A DNA stretch of 64,000 bases. Origin: Leptolyngbya sp. PCC 7375. GTDB taxonomy: Bacteria > Cyanobacteriota > Cyanobacteriia > Phormidesmidales > Phormidesmidaceae. The first letter of the stretch is position 1. Each line of letters begins with the position of its first letter. Below the pieces are notes generated by a model. It was not told the DNA's origin. It saw nothing but the letters and a program-made list of their open reading frames with translations, and made no database searches. Of this stretch, positions 22,938-30,523 are shown piece after piece. The stretch is from contig NZ_JH993797.1 of assembly GCF_000316115.1 (NCBI RefSeq), positions 6,793,961 to 6,857,960 of the forward strand, in the 5' to 3' direction. The position numbers and the translations under genes were made by a program.

Positions 22938-23207
22938 TTAATCTAGCGTTTGCGTGTAGTACTGAATCATGGATGCCCGCGCGTCCTCTAAAGTTAATTC
23001 ATCAACTGTACATTCGTGAATTTGTCGCCACCCAGGTGTTTGGTTGGTAAGGTGCCAGACTTGAACCTCGTATGTATTTGAGTCTTTGCAATACCAAATT
23101 CCAAACACTGTAGTGTTGTAGTTAACTCCTAGGATGTCAACAAAGCCTGAATTTGTAGCAAATAAATCACTGTGATACTTAATTGGCGCGTTTGGTCGGA
23201 TAGCCAT
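22938..23207 (-). CDS. Hypothetical protein
   Basis: 89 aa, beta-rich with aromatic residues (NTTVFGIWYCKDSNTYEVQVW). No domain recognised. Confidence 0.55.
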   Translation of the reverse strand: MAIRPNAPIKYHSDLFATNSGFVDILGVNYNTTVFGIWYCKDSNTYEVQVWHLTNQTPGWRQIHECTVDELTLEDARASMIQYYTQTLD

Positions 23208-23230
23208 GGTTTTTTACGTGGTAGATGCGA

Positions 23231-23482
23231 TTAGCCTGCAAACGGAATTACGATGAACGCCTTCTCTTGGTCTAGGTCGGGAAAGGTAGTCAGCTGGCCC
23301 GGAAATAAATACCACTGATTTAGCCAATCCCAGGTAGTTTGGTTGCAGTTAGTTACCAGGCTCGGAGTTTGGTCAGCAGTTGTATAAACGTCAGCATCGG
23401 GGAAGTTTGCCATAAGTGCTGTTTTGATTTCTGATGGTGCGAATTTTTCTGGAGTCCCAAGGATTAATTCAGTAGCTAGCAT
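23231..23482 (-). CDS. Hypothetical protein
   Basis: 83 aa, soluble, no recognised domain. Three bases upstream of its ATG is a partial palindrome (TTGGTCAATAAGTTAA, 23485-23500), the start of the intergenic cassette shared with neighbouring genes. Confidence 0.55.
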   Translation of the reverse strand: MLATELILGTPEKFAPSEIKTALMANFPDADVYTTADQTPSLVTNCNQTTWDWLNQWYLFPGQLTTFPDLDQEKAFIVIPFAG

Positions 23483-23550
23483 GGTTGGTCAATAAGTTAA
23501 TTTACAGTCAAAAAAAAAGTCTGTGGTAGATGTTTGCGATCGCAGTTGAA
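23483..23550 (-). promoter_or_regulatory. Intergenic cassette: HIP1, A/T tract and TTAACT half-site
   Basis: On the minus strand the order is: stop of the upstream gene, GCGATCGC (23536-23543), CATCTACCACAGAC, a nine-T tract, GACTGTAAATTAAC, then the next ATG. Closely similar units lie at 25640-25710 and 26053-26123. Each seems to give the following gene its own punctuation. Confidence 0.55.
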
Positions 23551-23841
23551 TCAATTCTTTAGTAGCAGCTGACTGACGATTCTTTCAAATCGTAGATTTT
23601 GAACAGGGATCACATCGGTCCCGGGATACATATCAACGTTGCAATATCCTCTATAGTGCTGCGTTTCAGTTGTTTTAATCAAACCGGTGTTATTCACCCG
23701 GTGGAAGTAAATACAACCGTACTCTAGATGGGGAACTAGCTCACCACAGTTATAAGCCCACGTATGAGATAGAGTGTCGTACTCACACCATTCAGAGTTA
23801 GGTGTTTCCGGTGTTGCAAGCGTTGATACTGAATAAGACAT
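23551..23841 (-). CDS. Hypothetical protein
   Basis: 96 aa, with four cysteines and many Tyr/His residues; no domain recognised. A large inverted repeat (TTAAGTTAATT...AATTAACTTAA, about 23868-23898) lies upstream of its start. Confidence 0.55.
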   Translation of the reverse strand: MSYSVSTLATPETPNSEWCEYDTLSHTWAYNCGELVPHLEYGCIYFHRVNNTGLIKTTETQHYRGYCNVDMYPGTDVIPVQNLRFERIVSQLLLKN

Positions 23842-23967
23842 AGGTTCAATCCTTTCCTTTCGTTCTTAAGTTAATTATATAACTCAATTAACTTAATGGC
23901 TACAGCCTAGACTACGATTCTATTAAAGTTACTGTATGAGTTGTGTGAAGGCTACCGGGATATGCAA

Positions 23968-23998
23968 AATAAAAACTCCCTAGAATTCTAGGGAGTTT
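23968..23998 (-). terminator. Rho-independent terminator
   Basis: AAACTCCCTAGA-ATTC-TAGGGAGTTT forms a strong stem at 23973-23998; on the minus strand TTTTTATTTT follows. It ends the 24039-24488 unit. Confidence 0.85.
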
Positions 23999-24038
23999 AT
24001 GAGTGATGAGATGTTTTTGCGATCTCAGGGAGGGGTTT

Positions 24039-24488
24039 CTAGAGTACGAATTTTATCTTCCCGTTGCTAATAGTCGGTTTGGGCAGATTGGCCTTTTCTG
24101 CCGCGTCTGTGAGCTGCTTACCTAATTCCTCACCTGGTGGGAGTTGAATGTTCCACCATATTTCTCTATCGTTATTGGACGCTTTCCACACGTTATACCC
24201 AAAGAACCACTCAAACCTCTCCGGGTCGTGAGCATAATCATCACCTTTAAGATACTCAGCTTTTCTCTCGAATAGCTCAGTAACAAGTTTGCGATTGTCA
24301 TCTATAAATTTAGAGATGGAGTCTTTCAATAGTCCCATACTCTCTTCGGGTATATCCTTTTTACTATAGTCAACATCCATACGATGACCAATGGGGGAAA
24401 CGGAATCTGCTAGCGCGCCATCGATATAGGTCTCTACAACAACGTGTACGTTTAGTGTTTCCTGTCTGGTTATAGTTATAGGGGTCAT
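24039..24488 (-). CDS. Hypothetical protein
   Basis: 149 aa. A beta-rich N-terminal half (TITRQETLNVHVVVETYIDG) is followed by a helical region and a C-terminal strand. No family recognised. A strong terminator lies about 40 bases after the stop. Confidence 0.6.
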   Translation of the reverse strand: MTPITITRQETLNVHVVVETYIDGALADSVSPIGHRMDVDYSKKDIPEESMGLLKDSISKFIDDNRKLVTELFERKAEYLKGDDYAHDPERFEWFFGYNVWKASNNDREIWWNIQLPPGEELGKQLTDAAEKANLPKPTISNGKIKFVL

Positions 24489-24629
24489 TTGATTTCCTCT
24501 AAATTTCTTAATTCAATTATACTGCTTGAGTGTCCCTACTGCACACGCTTTTATATGAAATTAGCGTTAATTAGCTAATATGTTCAAGGGAGTTTATGAT
24601 TGATGAGATGTTTGCGATCGCAATGGAGT

Positions 24630-24836
24630 CTATTGATTGATCATGTTGTGCTCACCCGTATTAGTAATGCCGGAATATGTCCACTTAGGCTCATCCTTAG
24701 CAGGGTTAGCCTGAGCGTAAATAGTCTGCTTGGCATATATTGTTATTGCCGAATAGTTTAGCTCTATTTCCTCCTCAGGAGTAAAGATATTCCCTGAGTA
24801 ATAGGGGTTTCTTATTTCTCGTTCGGCGTATGTCAT
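24630..24836 (-). CDS. Small hypothetical protein
   Basis: 68 aa with no recognised domain. It starts nine bases after the clamp-like gene and has a HIP1 octamer nine bases past its stop. Confidence 0.5.
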   Translation of the reverse strand: MTYAEREIRNPYYSGNIFTPEEEIELNYSAITIYAKQTIYAQANPAKDEPKWTYSGITNTGEHNMINQ

Positions 24837-24844
24837 AGTATTGG

Positions 24845-25639
24845 TTACCGAGCTGCAATTGTTTTGATGGTATCTGTATCTCTCATCCGAACACTCATAA
24901 GCACCCCAAAGACTTTCTGACCCGTTTTCCCATTCACCGCATCAAAACGCATTGGGATTTCACCCGGTGTGATATGCAAGGTGAACTCGTCACATCCAAT
25001 AGAGTCAGCCAGGTTCCATATATCAATTAGATAGTCTGGGTTGTAACTTGTGACATATTGAAACTCGCTGTTAGGACATGCCACATTAGTATCAAAATGT
25101 TTAACACTATAGTGCTTGATACTCTGTGTTTCATCGTCACTATCTATTCTCACTGACGGTACATAGATCACCGTGTCCCCATCAATGAACATTGAGACTA
25201 TGTTGCAGTGCTCATGATTTGCAAACATCGTAACGGGATCGATACTGTCTAGGTCATAGGTGATTGAGATTGTGCCGCTATCAGGCACCAACCTTATAAC
25301 GTTCTTAGGCCAGTCAACTGAGCCAGTGTAGATCCGCTCATTAACGTCATACACTTTAGATTTTTTATCGTAACCAATGCGTCTTGACTGAGTGATAGTT
25401 TTATCACCGATTAGAGTGTTATACCCATAGACCTGGTAACTATCAATCTGACTAAAATTCTCGACATGTGAGCTAGTCAATACCCCTAGAATGTGACCGT
25501 TTGTCGCGTATAGTGCGTTATCAGTCACGAGGATGTTTTGTAGACTTGCTTTCGTAGGGCAGCCATAGCACAGTTCAGACAATGCTATGAATTGTCTTTT
25601 GTCTAGGGTTGTAGCTGCTGGTAGGGTTATTGCAGACAT
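24845..25639 (-). CDS. Beta-clamp-like protein
   Basis: 264 aa. LYATNGHILGVL resembles the 'ATDGHRLA' motif of the bacterial sliding clamp. The C-terminal part has the clamp-like order YNPDYLIDIWNLADSIGCDEFTLHI, GEIPMRFDAV, then a strand-ending VLMSVRM. Bacterial DnaN is about 370 aa with three domains, so this is shorter and divergent. A role as a phage processivity factor or clamp mimic is plausible. No polymerase gene is in the window. The palindrome GTAACTAATTAGTTAA (25642-25657) lies three bases upstream. Confidence 0.5.
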   Translation of the reverse strand: MSAITLPAATTLDKRQFIALSELCYGCPTKASLQNILVTDNALYATNGHILGVLTSSHVENFSQIDSYQVYGYNTLIGDKTITQSRRIGYDKKSKVYDVNERIYTGSVDWPKNVIRLVPDSGTISITYDLDSIDPVTMFANHEHCNIVSMFIDGDTVIYVPSVRIDSDDETQSIKHYSVKHFDTNVACPNSEFQYVTSYNPDYLIDIWNLADSIGCDEFTLHITPGEIPMRFDAVNGKTGQKVFGVLMSVRMRDTDTIKTIAAR

Positions 25640-25641
25640 AG

Positions 25642-25703
25642 GTAACTAATTAGTTAATTTCAAGTCAAAAAAAAATGTATCTGGTAGATGCTTATGCGAT
25701 CGC
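25642..25703 (-). promoter_or_regulatory. Intergenic cassette with TTAACT-type palindrome and HIP1
   Basis: GTAACTAATTAGTTAA (25642-25657), TTTCAAGTCAAAAAAAAA, CTGGTAGATG and GCGATCGC (25696-25703) follow the same order as 23483-23550. The HIP1 octamer ends seven bases before the stop of the neighbouring gene. Confidence 0.55.
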
Positions 25704-25710
25704 AAGGTGT

Positions 25711-26052
25711 TTAAGCTACAACTGCTTCTCGTTCAAGTAATACGCCGCTAAGGTTATGGTCAGCCCGGTTGACTCTGTAATAAGTTTTACCTTGAGTAGG
25801 GTTTATATAATGCCGCCCGCTGTAGATCACATATCGCCCTATAAAAGATTTTTCATCGTCTATCGGGAAATTAACGGTAGCGATTAGTTTACTTTGTTTT
25901 CCTGGTATGTCTTGGTTTAATTCACGTTCTAAACATAGCTGGCCATCGATGCAACCTAGACCGTTCCATTGCCAGTACATAGGGCAGTGTTCACCGATCT
26001 CTGGAGTGTCGAAGTATTCAATAAGGGCGTTTTTAGTGGCTAGGGAAACCAT
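25711..26052 (-). CDS. Hypothetical protein
   Basis: 113 aa, beta-rich with a C-terminal strand pair (FIGRYVIYSGRHYINPTQGK). Cysteines at the start (HCPMYWQWNGLGCIDGQLC). No family recognised. Confidence 0.55.
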   Translation of the reverse strand: MVSLATKNALIEYFDTPEIGEHCPMYWQWNGLGCIDGQLCLERELNQDIPGKQSKLIATVNFPIDDEKSFIGRYVIYSGRHYINPTQGKTYYRVNRADHNLSGVLLEREAVVA

Positions 26053-26123
26053 ATCTCTCTTCCTCGTTCTTAAGTGAATTTACAATCAAAAAAATTTTCT
26101 GTGGAGTGTTGCGATCGCAAGGA

Positions 26124-26525
26124 TTAAGCGTAGATTTTGTTATCGTCACCGACATAGAGATCCATAGTCCCAAAGGTTTTAGTAGCGTCTGTTAGATCGT
26201 TACCTAATTGACCCAAGCCACGATCCCAAAACCCCGAACCGTGACCGTTACGAGTGAGCCAAAAATCATGACCTAACATTTTTTCTGGTGTGACTCGCGT
26301 AGCTTGTGTTGTCTGAGGATGATTAAGAAATTGTTCTATTAACCCTAGTTCATTACAGTAACCTAGCCAGCAATTGATCTCAGCGAATGCTAGTTCTTTA
26401 AGCGGTGTGGCGATATCGTTAAGACTGTAGTTATCGTCCATAGGTTGATCTGTATGATCAATTGAACTCCATAATGCACAGGTGAAATAAGCTTCTAAGA
26501 TTTCTTCAATCGTTGGTGATTCCAT
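26124..26525 (-). CDS. Conserved phage protein with GHDFWLTRNGHG motif
   Basis: 133 aa. The C-terminal half, GHDFWLTRNGHGSGFWDRGLG...LT-A-K-FG-DLYVGDD, is a pattern seen in many small phage proteins of unknown activity. The N-terminal half is helical. The motif density (H, D, R, W) suggests a binding or catalytic site, but none is established. Confidence 0.65.
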   Translation of the reverse strand: MESPTIEEILEAYFTCALWSSIDHTDQPMDDNYSLNDIATPLKELAFAEINCWLGYCNELGLIEQFLNHPQTTQATRVTPEKMLGHDFWLTRNGHGSGFWDRGLGQLGNDLTDATKTFGTMDLYVGDDNKIYA

Positions 26526-26561
26526 GATTCTAGGTTCTCCTAAGTTTGCGATCGCAAGGTG

Positions 26562-26834
26562 TTAAACAGCCGTTATTGGTGGGTACCAAGGACAATATAG
26601 TTCTGTGGGAAATGACGCGCATTCTTTGGCGTAGCCACTACTTACCCATTGATCAAGTTGCTTTCTGCCACACACGAACATTCTGCCACACACGAACATT
26701 CTGCAATGCAACTCATCGGTACCATGTATTGGTGGTAACCAGGATCGAACAAATATTTTCTTGTTGTTTCCTAATTCTAAGAATTTGCCTAAATGCTCGG
26801 CTTGGTGTGCTGTAGGGACAAAAGGCTTCATCAT
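26562..26834 (-). CDS. Small hypothetical protein with duplicated CGRMFV unit
   Basis: 90 aa. The first half (KPFVPTAHQAEHLGKFLELG) is repeated in the gene at 27631-27777, nearly identical at the DNA level. In the middle an 18-base tandem repeat (26663-26698) gives RMFVCGRMFVCGR. The minus strand is preferred over an overlapping plus-strand frame because the paralogue conserves protein sequence on this strand. Confidence 0.55.
   Translation of the reverse strand: MMKPFVPTAHQAEHLGKFLELGNNKKIFVRSWLPPIHGTDELHCRMFVCGRMFVCGRKQLDQWVSSGYAKECASFPTELYCPWYPPITAV
26663..26698. repeat. 18-bp tandem repeat, two copies
   Basis: TTCTGCCACACACGAACA occurs twice in a row, exactly, inside the gene at 26562-26834; its length keeps the frame. 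Confidence 0.9.
26703..26834 (-). repeat. 132-bp duplicated segment, copy A
   Basis: Matches 27646-27777 with few differences, over equal lengths. It covers the 5' half of the gene at 26562-26834. Confidence 0.85.
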
Positions 26835-26866
26835 GTTTAGTTTCTAAGAGTTTGCGATCGCAAGAA

Positions 26867-27307
26867 TTAAACAATGCTTAGTTGTACTGATTCGTAGTAG
26901 TCAAAAATTTCTCGTTCAGTATCGGTTACACGACCTTTTTTAATAGCTGAGTCAATCGCCCGAATTACTTTCATATCAAACCCTGAAACGTGATAGCAGT
27001 AGGACCAACGTGCGTCGGCTGAATAGTCTTTGATATGCTCATCAACTGTGTAATAAGAGCGGTTGCCAGCCGTAACGTTATTGTCTTGGTAGCAACCTAA
27101 TTCAATTGCTTTTTCTGTGAAATACTCAAGATCGCCAGCTTCAGCGTACTGCTCAACGATATCGTAATCATTTTCGTTCAATTGCGATTCACGATCTGTA
27201 ATAGCGTTACCGTAGCAGTCACAGAAACCACAATCAGCATAGTCACCGTGTTCAGCGCTTTCAGTTGTGGTAATAGAGTAGGTAAAACGGATTGATGGGG
27301 TAGTCAT
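26867..27307 (-). CDS. Hypothetical acidic protein
   Basis: 146 aa, acidic, rich in Tyr, with CGFCDCYG near residue 27 and several further cysteines. No family recognised. HIP1 lies six bases past the stop. Confidence 0.6.
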   Translation of the reverse strand: MTTPSIRFTYSITTTESAEHGDYADCGFCDCYGNAITDRESQLNENDYDIVEQYAEAGDLEYFTEKAIELGCYQDNNVTAGNRSYYTVDEHIKDYSADARWSYCYHVSGFDMKVIRAIDSAIKKGRVTDTEREIFDYYESVQLSIV

Positions 27308-27351
27308 GCTCTTTTTCTTTCGTTCTTAAGTTAATTGCCTATGCTTTTATG

Positions 27352-27486
27352 TTATTTAATTATTATGTCTGTATACGGGATATAGACGGGCAATGACATA
27401 ACGGTAGCTAAATCCTCTGCATAGAGTAAGGCAATGACCCCGTTAGCCTTGTATCTAATTATTTGCGCAATCGATTTATGAGTCAT
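27352..27486 (-). CDS. Small hypothetical protein (44 aa)
   Basis: A 44-aa frame with GGAG nine bases before ATG 27486, reading MTHKSIAQIIRYKANGVIAL and ending YIPYTDIIIK. It fills an otherwise empty gap. Function unknown. Confidence 0.4.
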   Translation of the reverse strand: MTHKSIAQIIRYKANGVIALLYAEDLATVMSLPVYIPYTDIIIK

Positions 27487-27501
27487 AACCTAAAGCTCCT
27501 T

Positions 27502-27652
27502 TTCTTTCGCGTTCTTAAGTTAATTATATAACTCAATTAAGTTAATTGCCAATGCTTTTGTGTGTATTGAACGTGAATTAGTTATTAATCTAGCGTAAAT
27601 CTTTGTGTCCTACTGCGCTTCACATAAGGATTACGGGATATTCATGCAATGC
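27502..27652. repeat. 151-bp direct repeat, copy 1
   Basis: Matches 28201-28351 almost exactly (one difference noticed, in GATTAC-G/A-GGATA). It contains the element TTCTTAAGTTAATTATATAA and a second AAGTTAATT, so it is likely an upstream control region copied with a gene. Confidence 0.9.
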
Positions 27653-27777
27653 AACTCATCAATACCCGCTATTGGTGGTAACCAGGATCGAACAAATATT
27701 TTCTTGTTGTTTCCTAATTCTAAGAATTTGCCTAAATGCTCGGCTTGGTGTGCTGTAGGGACAAAGGGTTTTAGCAT
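27631..27777 (-). CDS. Truncated paralogue of 26562-26834
   Basis: 48 aa from ATG 27777. It repeats the first 40 residues of the protein at 26562-26834 and then ends within sequence from the 151-bp direct repeat. The joint at GCAATGC (27646-27652) belongs to both repeats, so the copy was cut by recombination there. Probably non-functional or a shortened variant. Confidence 0.5.
   Translation of the reverse strand: MLKPFVPTAHQAEHLGKFLELGNNKKIFVRSWLPPIAGIDELHCMNIP
27646..27777 (-). repeat. 132-bp duplicated segment, copy B
   Basis: Pairs with 26703-26834. It abuts and overlaps the 151-bp repeat by seven bases. Confidence 0.85.
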
Positions 27778-27825
27778 GATTAATAGTGAAGTGATTGTTC
27801 TGTCTGGTAGATGCGATCGCAAGAA

Positions 27826-28164
27826 TTAAACAATGCAGGCATCTAGATCTGTAACGGTTAGTTGAAATCCGTATAATCCTTGACCTGATAGGTTTGCAGC
27901 TGGAGTACTAAATTTAGTTTCAGTAATTAACGTGTCAACGAGTTTTGCAATGTCAGTATTGTGACTGATACTGACATTCAGCTCATTGTTGAAACAGTTT
28001 TCAACAACGCCTAATAATTCCGTGCGATTCCATGATGTATTGAACACAATATAGCTGTAGCAAGGGGCATTGAGACTAGGCTGGCTAGGTAAGTCGTTTA
28101 TGGAGTAACGCCCAATATAGTCGAGTTCAATTTGATAGTTATGAGTTGTGGTGATAATTGCCAT
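27826..28164 (-). CDS. Hypothetical protein
   Basis: 112 aa, soluble, alpha/beta pattern; no domain recognised. The gene is flanked by the two copies of the 151-bp direct repeat, so it could be lost or duplicated by recombination between them. Confidence 0.55.
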   Translation of the reverse strand: MAIITTTHNYQIELDYIGRYSINDLPSQPSLNAPCYSYIVFNTSWNRTELLGVVENCFNNELNVSISHNTDIAKLVDTLITETKFSTPAANLSGQGLYGFQLTVTDLDACIV

Positions 28165-28200
28165 GATTCAGAATTCTCCTAGTGTGATAGCCAGCGTCCT

Positions 28201-28351
28201 TTCTTTCGCGTTCTTAAGTTAATTATATAACTCAATTAAGTTAATTGCCAATGCTTTTGTGTGTATTGAACGTGAATTAGTTATTAATCTAGCGTAAATC
28301 TTTGTGTCCTACTGCGCTTCACATAAGGATTACAGGATATTCATGCAATGC
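28201..28351. repeat. 151-bp direct repeat, copy 2
   Basis: Partner of 27502-27652, 699 bases apart. It lies at the turning point between the minus-strand block and the plus-strand genes that start at 28426. Confidence 0.9.
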
Positions 28352-28425
28352 CGCTTGCCAGTTAGCTACTGAGCGAATATAATTAACTTAAGAACTAAAT
28401 TTAGAAGGTAATTGGTCTGAAATAT

Positions 28426-28644
28426 ATGGTTAATATCGACGATAGAGTATTAATTACTAGTGTTTGTTCGGAAGCCGGAAACTACGCCAAAAGTAAGCAA
28501 GGAAAGATCGGGGTAGTTAAAGACATTGATGCCACATATATCTATGTGGATTTTGGCGACGGTAATGATAACCGGGAGTCTGACGCAGATATTAGCGGCT
28601 TCCCTTTTCTTCTAGGTGAGTATGAATTGTGCGATCGCAAGTAG
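28426..28644 (+). CDS. Small beta-barrel-like hypothetical protein
   Basis: 72 aa. The pattern DDRVLITS...GKIGVVKDIDATYIYVDFGDG resembles an SH3/KOW-type small barrel. First gene of the plus-strand unit. Function unknown. Confidence 0.55.
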   Translation: MVNIDDRVLITSVCSEAGNYAKSKQGKIGVVKDIDATYIYVDFGDGNDNRESDADISGFPFLLGEYELCDRK

Positions 28645-28675
28645 TCAGGTAAAAAATCTTATAGGTGAAATGATT

Positions 28676-28945
28676 ATGAAAACAACTATCAATGAGTGGC
28701 TTGATAGCCTGACACTAACATCAGTTGAAGAGGGTTATGAGCTGAGGGTAGAGACTACCTATCAAGACGTGGTGGTCAAGTTAGTAGGTATGGAAGATGA
28801 ACACTTGACCGCGTTACAAGAGTTGGTTGATCAGGGGCAGCAATGTATAGGTGAGCTTGTTCATGAACTCATATATGATGAGCCGTCCCAGCAGTTTAAG
28901 TTAAGTCTAAAGAACGGATTTCAGATTTACACAGTTAGTATTTAA
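28676..28945 (+). CDS. Hypothetical protein
   Basis: About 89 aa from ATG 28676; an in-frame ATG at 28670 and a longer frame from 28616 are possible. It is acidic, with a beta-strand, helix, beta-strand order. Function unknown. Confidence 0.5.
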   Translation: MKTTINEWLDSLTLTSVEEGYELRVETTYQDVVVKLVGMEDEHLTALQELVDQGQQCIGELVHELIYDEPSQQFKLSLKNGFQIYTVSI

Positions 28946-28947
28946 CC

Positions 28948-29154
28948 ATGTATCAGTTACCCTCTAACCCCAACGTGGGGGATTTGAACGTCTATAACCG
29001 CCCCGCCCGGGTGATCATCGCTCAGAATATGAGAACGGGTGAGTACGTTGAGGTAATCGCCTGGTATCACTATGAGGTGAGTGACCTGAAGATACCTGGG
29101 AACTATTCAAGGATTATCGATAAGTCCGATGCTGAGTATTATGGATATATCTAG
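28948..29154 (+). CDS. Small hypothetical protein
   Basis: 68 aa starting two bases after the preceding stop. It is rich in Tyr and Asn, with no recognised domain. Confidence 0.5.
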   Translation: MYQLPSNPNVGDLNVYNRPARVIIAQNMRTGEYVEVIAWYHYEVSDLKIPGNYSRIIDKSDAEYYGYI

Positions 29155-29208
29155 GGTGTTTTAGGCTTTTATATAATTGAATTGAATGATAAGGATTTGG
29201 ATATTATG

Positions 29209-29442
29209 ATGACTAAACGAGAGCTAATTAATCTGTTAGAGGATGTTCCTGATGACGCGGTTATCACAATCCCTTGTTACGATGCACCACGCGGATACGA
29301 GGATATAAAATCTGTTAACTCGGTTCTACTTAAGCTTGAAGCTCGTAATTACATTGGTTGTCGTTTGCATGTAGATAGTAGCGATCCGGTTTGGAATAAG
29401 GTTGATACCGAACCTGTAGCTTGTATAGTTCTAAACTCTTAG
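29209..29442 (+). CDS. Small hypothetical protein, paralogue of 8118-8387
   Basis: 77 aa from ATG 29209 (adjacent ATG at 29206), after AAGGA. The opening MTKRELINLLE-DVPDDAVI matches the minus-strand gene at 8118-8387. The remaining parts have diverged. Function unknown. Confidence 0.65.
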   Translation: MTKRELINLLEDVPDDAVITIPCYDAPRGYEDIKSVNSVLLKLEARNYIGCRLHVDSSDPVWNKVDTEPVACIVLNS

Positions 29443-30245
29443 TTTTATATAATTGATTTAGTAGATAGAGGACAATCCTTAGCTATTGTGCGTAAGTTAG
29501 TCGCACAGAACATTAGCTAAACATAGTATCAATGGAATCTAAACGAGTCTTGCGATCGCAAGAGAATATTTAACAATGAACAATTCAACACTAGATAAAT
29601 TATTTCACCCGCTAGAAAATGAGTCTTGCGATCGCAAGATGCCAATATAATTGAATTAGTAATAGAGGTTTGATTATGGTTAAGACATGGGTGCTTGATG
29701 ATATCGTAAATCGTGAGCAAGAAAATGCATTGGCTACTCGATCCAGAAGGTCAGATGAAAGCACTACATAGTCGTTAGTGTCGATAGTATCAATGGGGTC
29801 TAATAGTGTCTCAGTACCTAGACCCCCTCTGATTAAAAGATACTTAGGGTTGGTGAGAATGCCCCCCTTACCCTAAACAAAGAGAGATTCTATAAATTTC
29901 TACCAAAACAAATTCTTATCAATACTATGTTTAATCAAATAAATAGTAAAAATTTTTACCAATATTTGAATAGCAAGAATTTAAGGTTAATTGGATTAGA
30001 ATATTGTAGGGTGCTGCGCTATTTAGTGTTAAAACCTCTGAAATCCAGGTATATGAAGGTTATAAGGTGCTGCACTAGCCTAAAATTTCTACCAATATTC
30101 AATTAAACCAAATTAACTTTTAATTGAATAAACTATCGTGTATCAGGTGACCGGACATCAAAGACTGGAATTCTAATGATTCAAACCTGACAAGGGTTTT
30201 AGGGTAACCGGATTGAAAATTTTTGCATAAAACTATCACACTAAA
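29443..30245. other. Mostly non-coding region with direct repeats
   Basis: About 800 bases with no convincing gene of normal size. It has two copies of GAGTCTTGCGATCGCAAGA (29546, 29612). Two copies of AGTATCAATGG (29526, 29786) also occur. Three AAATTT(C/T)TACC-type repeats (29894, 29950, 30083) and two GGTGCTGC(G/A)CTA repeats (30010, 30066) follow. The last 250 bases are AT-rich and iteron-like, so an origin is possible. Confidence 0.45.
29676..29771 (+). CDS. Possible 31-aa peptide
   Basis: A 32-codon frame after AGAGG (MVKTWVLDDIVNREQ...). Too short to judge; kept only because of the ribosome-binding site. Confidence 0.25.
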   Translation: MVKTWVLDDIVNREQENALATRSRRSDESTT

Positions 30246-30261
30246 TTAACTCATAAGTTAA
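30246..30261. promoter_or_regulatory. TTAACT-N4-AGTTAA palindrome
   Basis: TTAACTCATAAGTTAA, a perfect copy, 37 bases upstream of the ATG at 30298. Confidence 0.65.
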
Positions 30262-30297
30262 GATATACATTGAGTTTGAAAAGCTAATACGGGTTAT

Positions 30298-30523
30298 ATG
30301 GAAATCCTTAGACCAGGCACAAAAGTAAGTCTCGGGCCAGACAAAATACCGGCAACGATTCTTGAAGTGAATATTCGGGGGGCCTGAGTGTGCTGTTGAA
30401 TATGTGTGTTGTTCTTGGAATAATGGTACACGGGTCACAGAGTTATTAACAGAATTAGAATTCACGGTTGATAATAAAGAGTCAGATTCCTTTCTAAGTA
30501 TAGGTTTTATAGGTAGATCATGA
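30298..30523 (+). pseudogene. Small phage gene split by a G-run frameshift
   Basis: The first frame reads MEILRPGTKVSLGPDKIPAT then ILEVNIRGA-stop. After the G6 run at 30377-30382, another frame continues PECAVEYVCCSWNNGTRVTELL to a TGA that overlaps the next ATG at 30520. With five Gs the whole reads as one 74-aa protein of a familiar small phage type ('...I.LEV.IRG....V.Y.C.WW...R....L.E.E'). Causes could be mutation, sequencing error or slippage control. Confidence 0.6.

Noticed and set aside
26546..26815. Plus-strand frame opposite 26562-26834
   Set aside because: The paralogue at 27631-27777 conserves the minus-strand protein, including its HQAEHLGKF stretch.
27502..28351. CRISPR array or insertion sequence
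   Set aside because: There are only two copies, of 151 bases, with a gene between them; no short regularly spaced repeats and no transposase were found here or elsewhere in the window.
30241..30465. Minus-strand frame of 74 codons
   Set aside because: It is antisense to the frameshifted phage-type gene at 30298-30523, which explains the region better.
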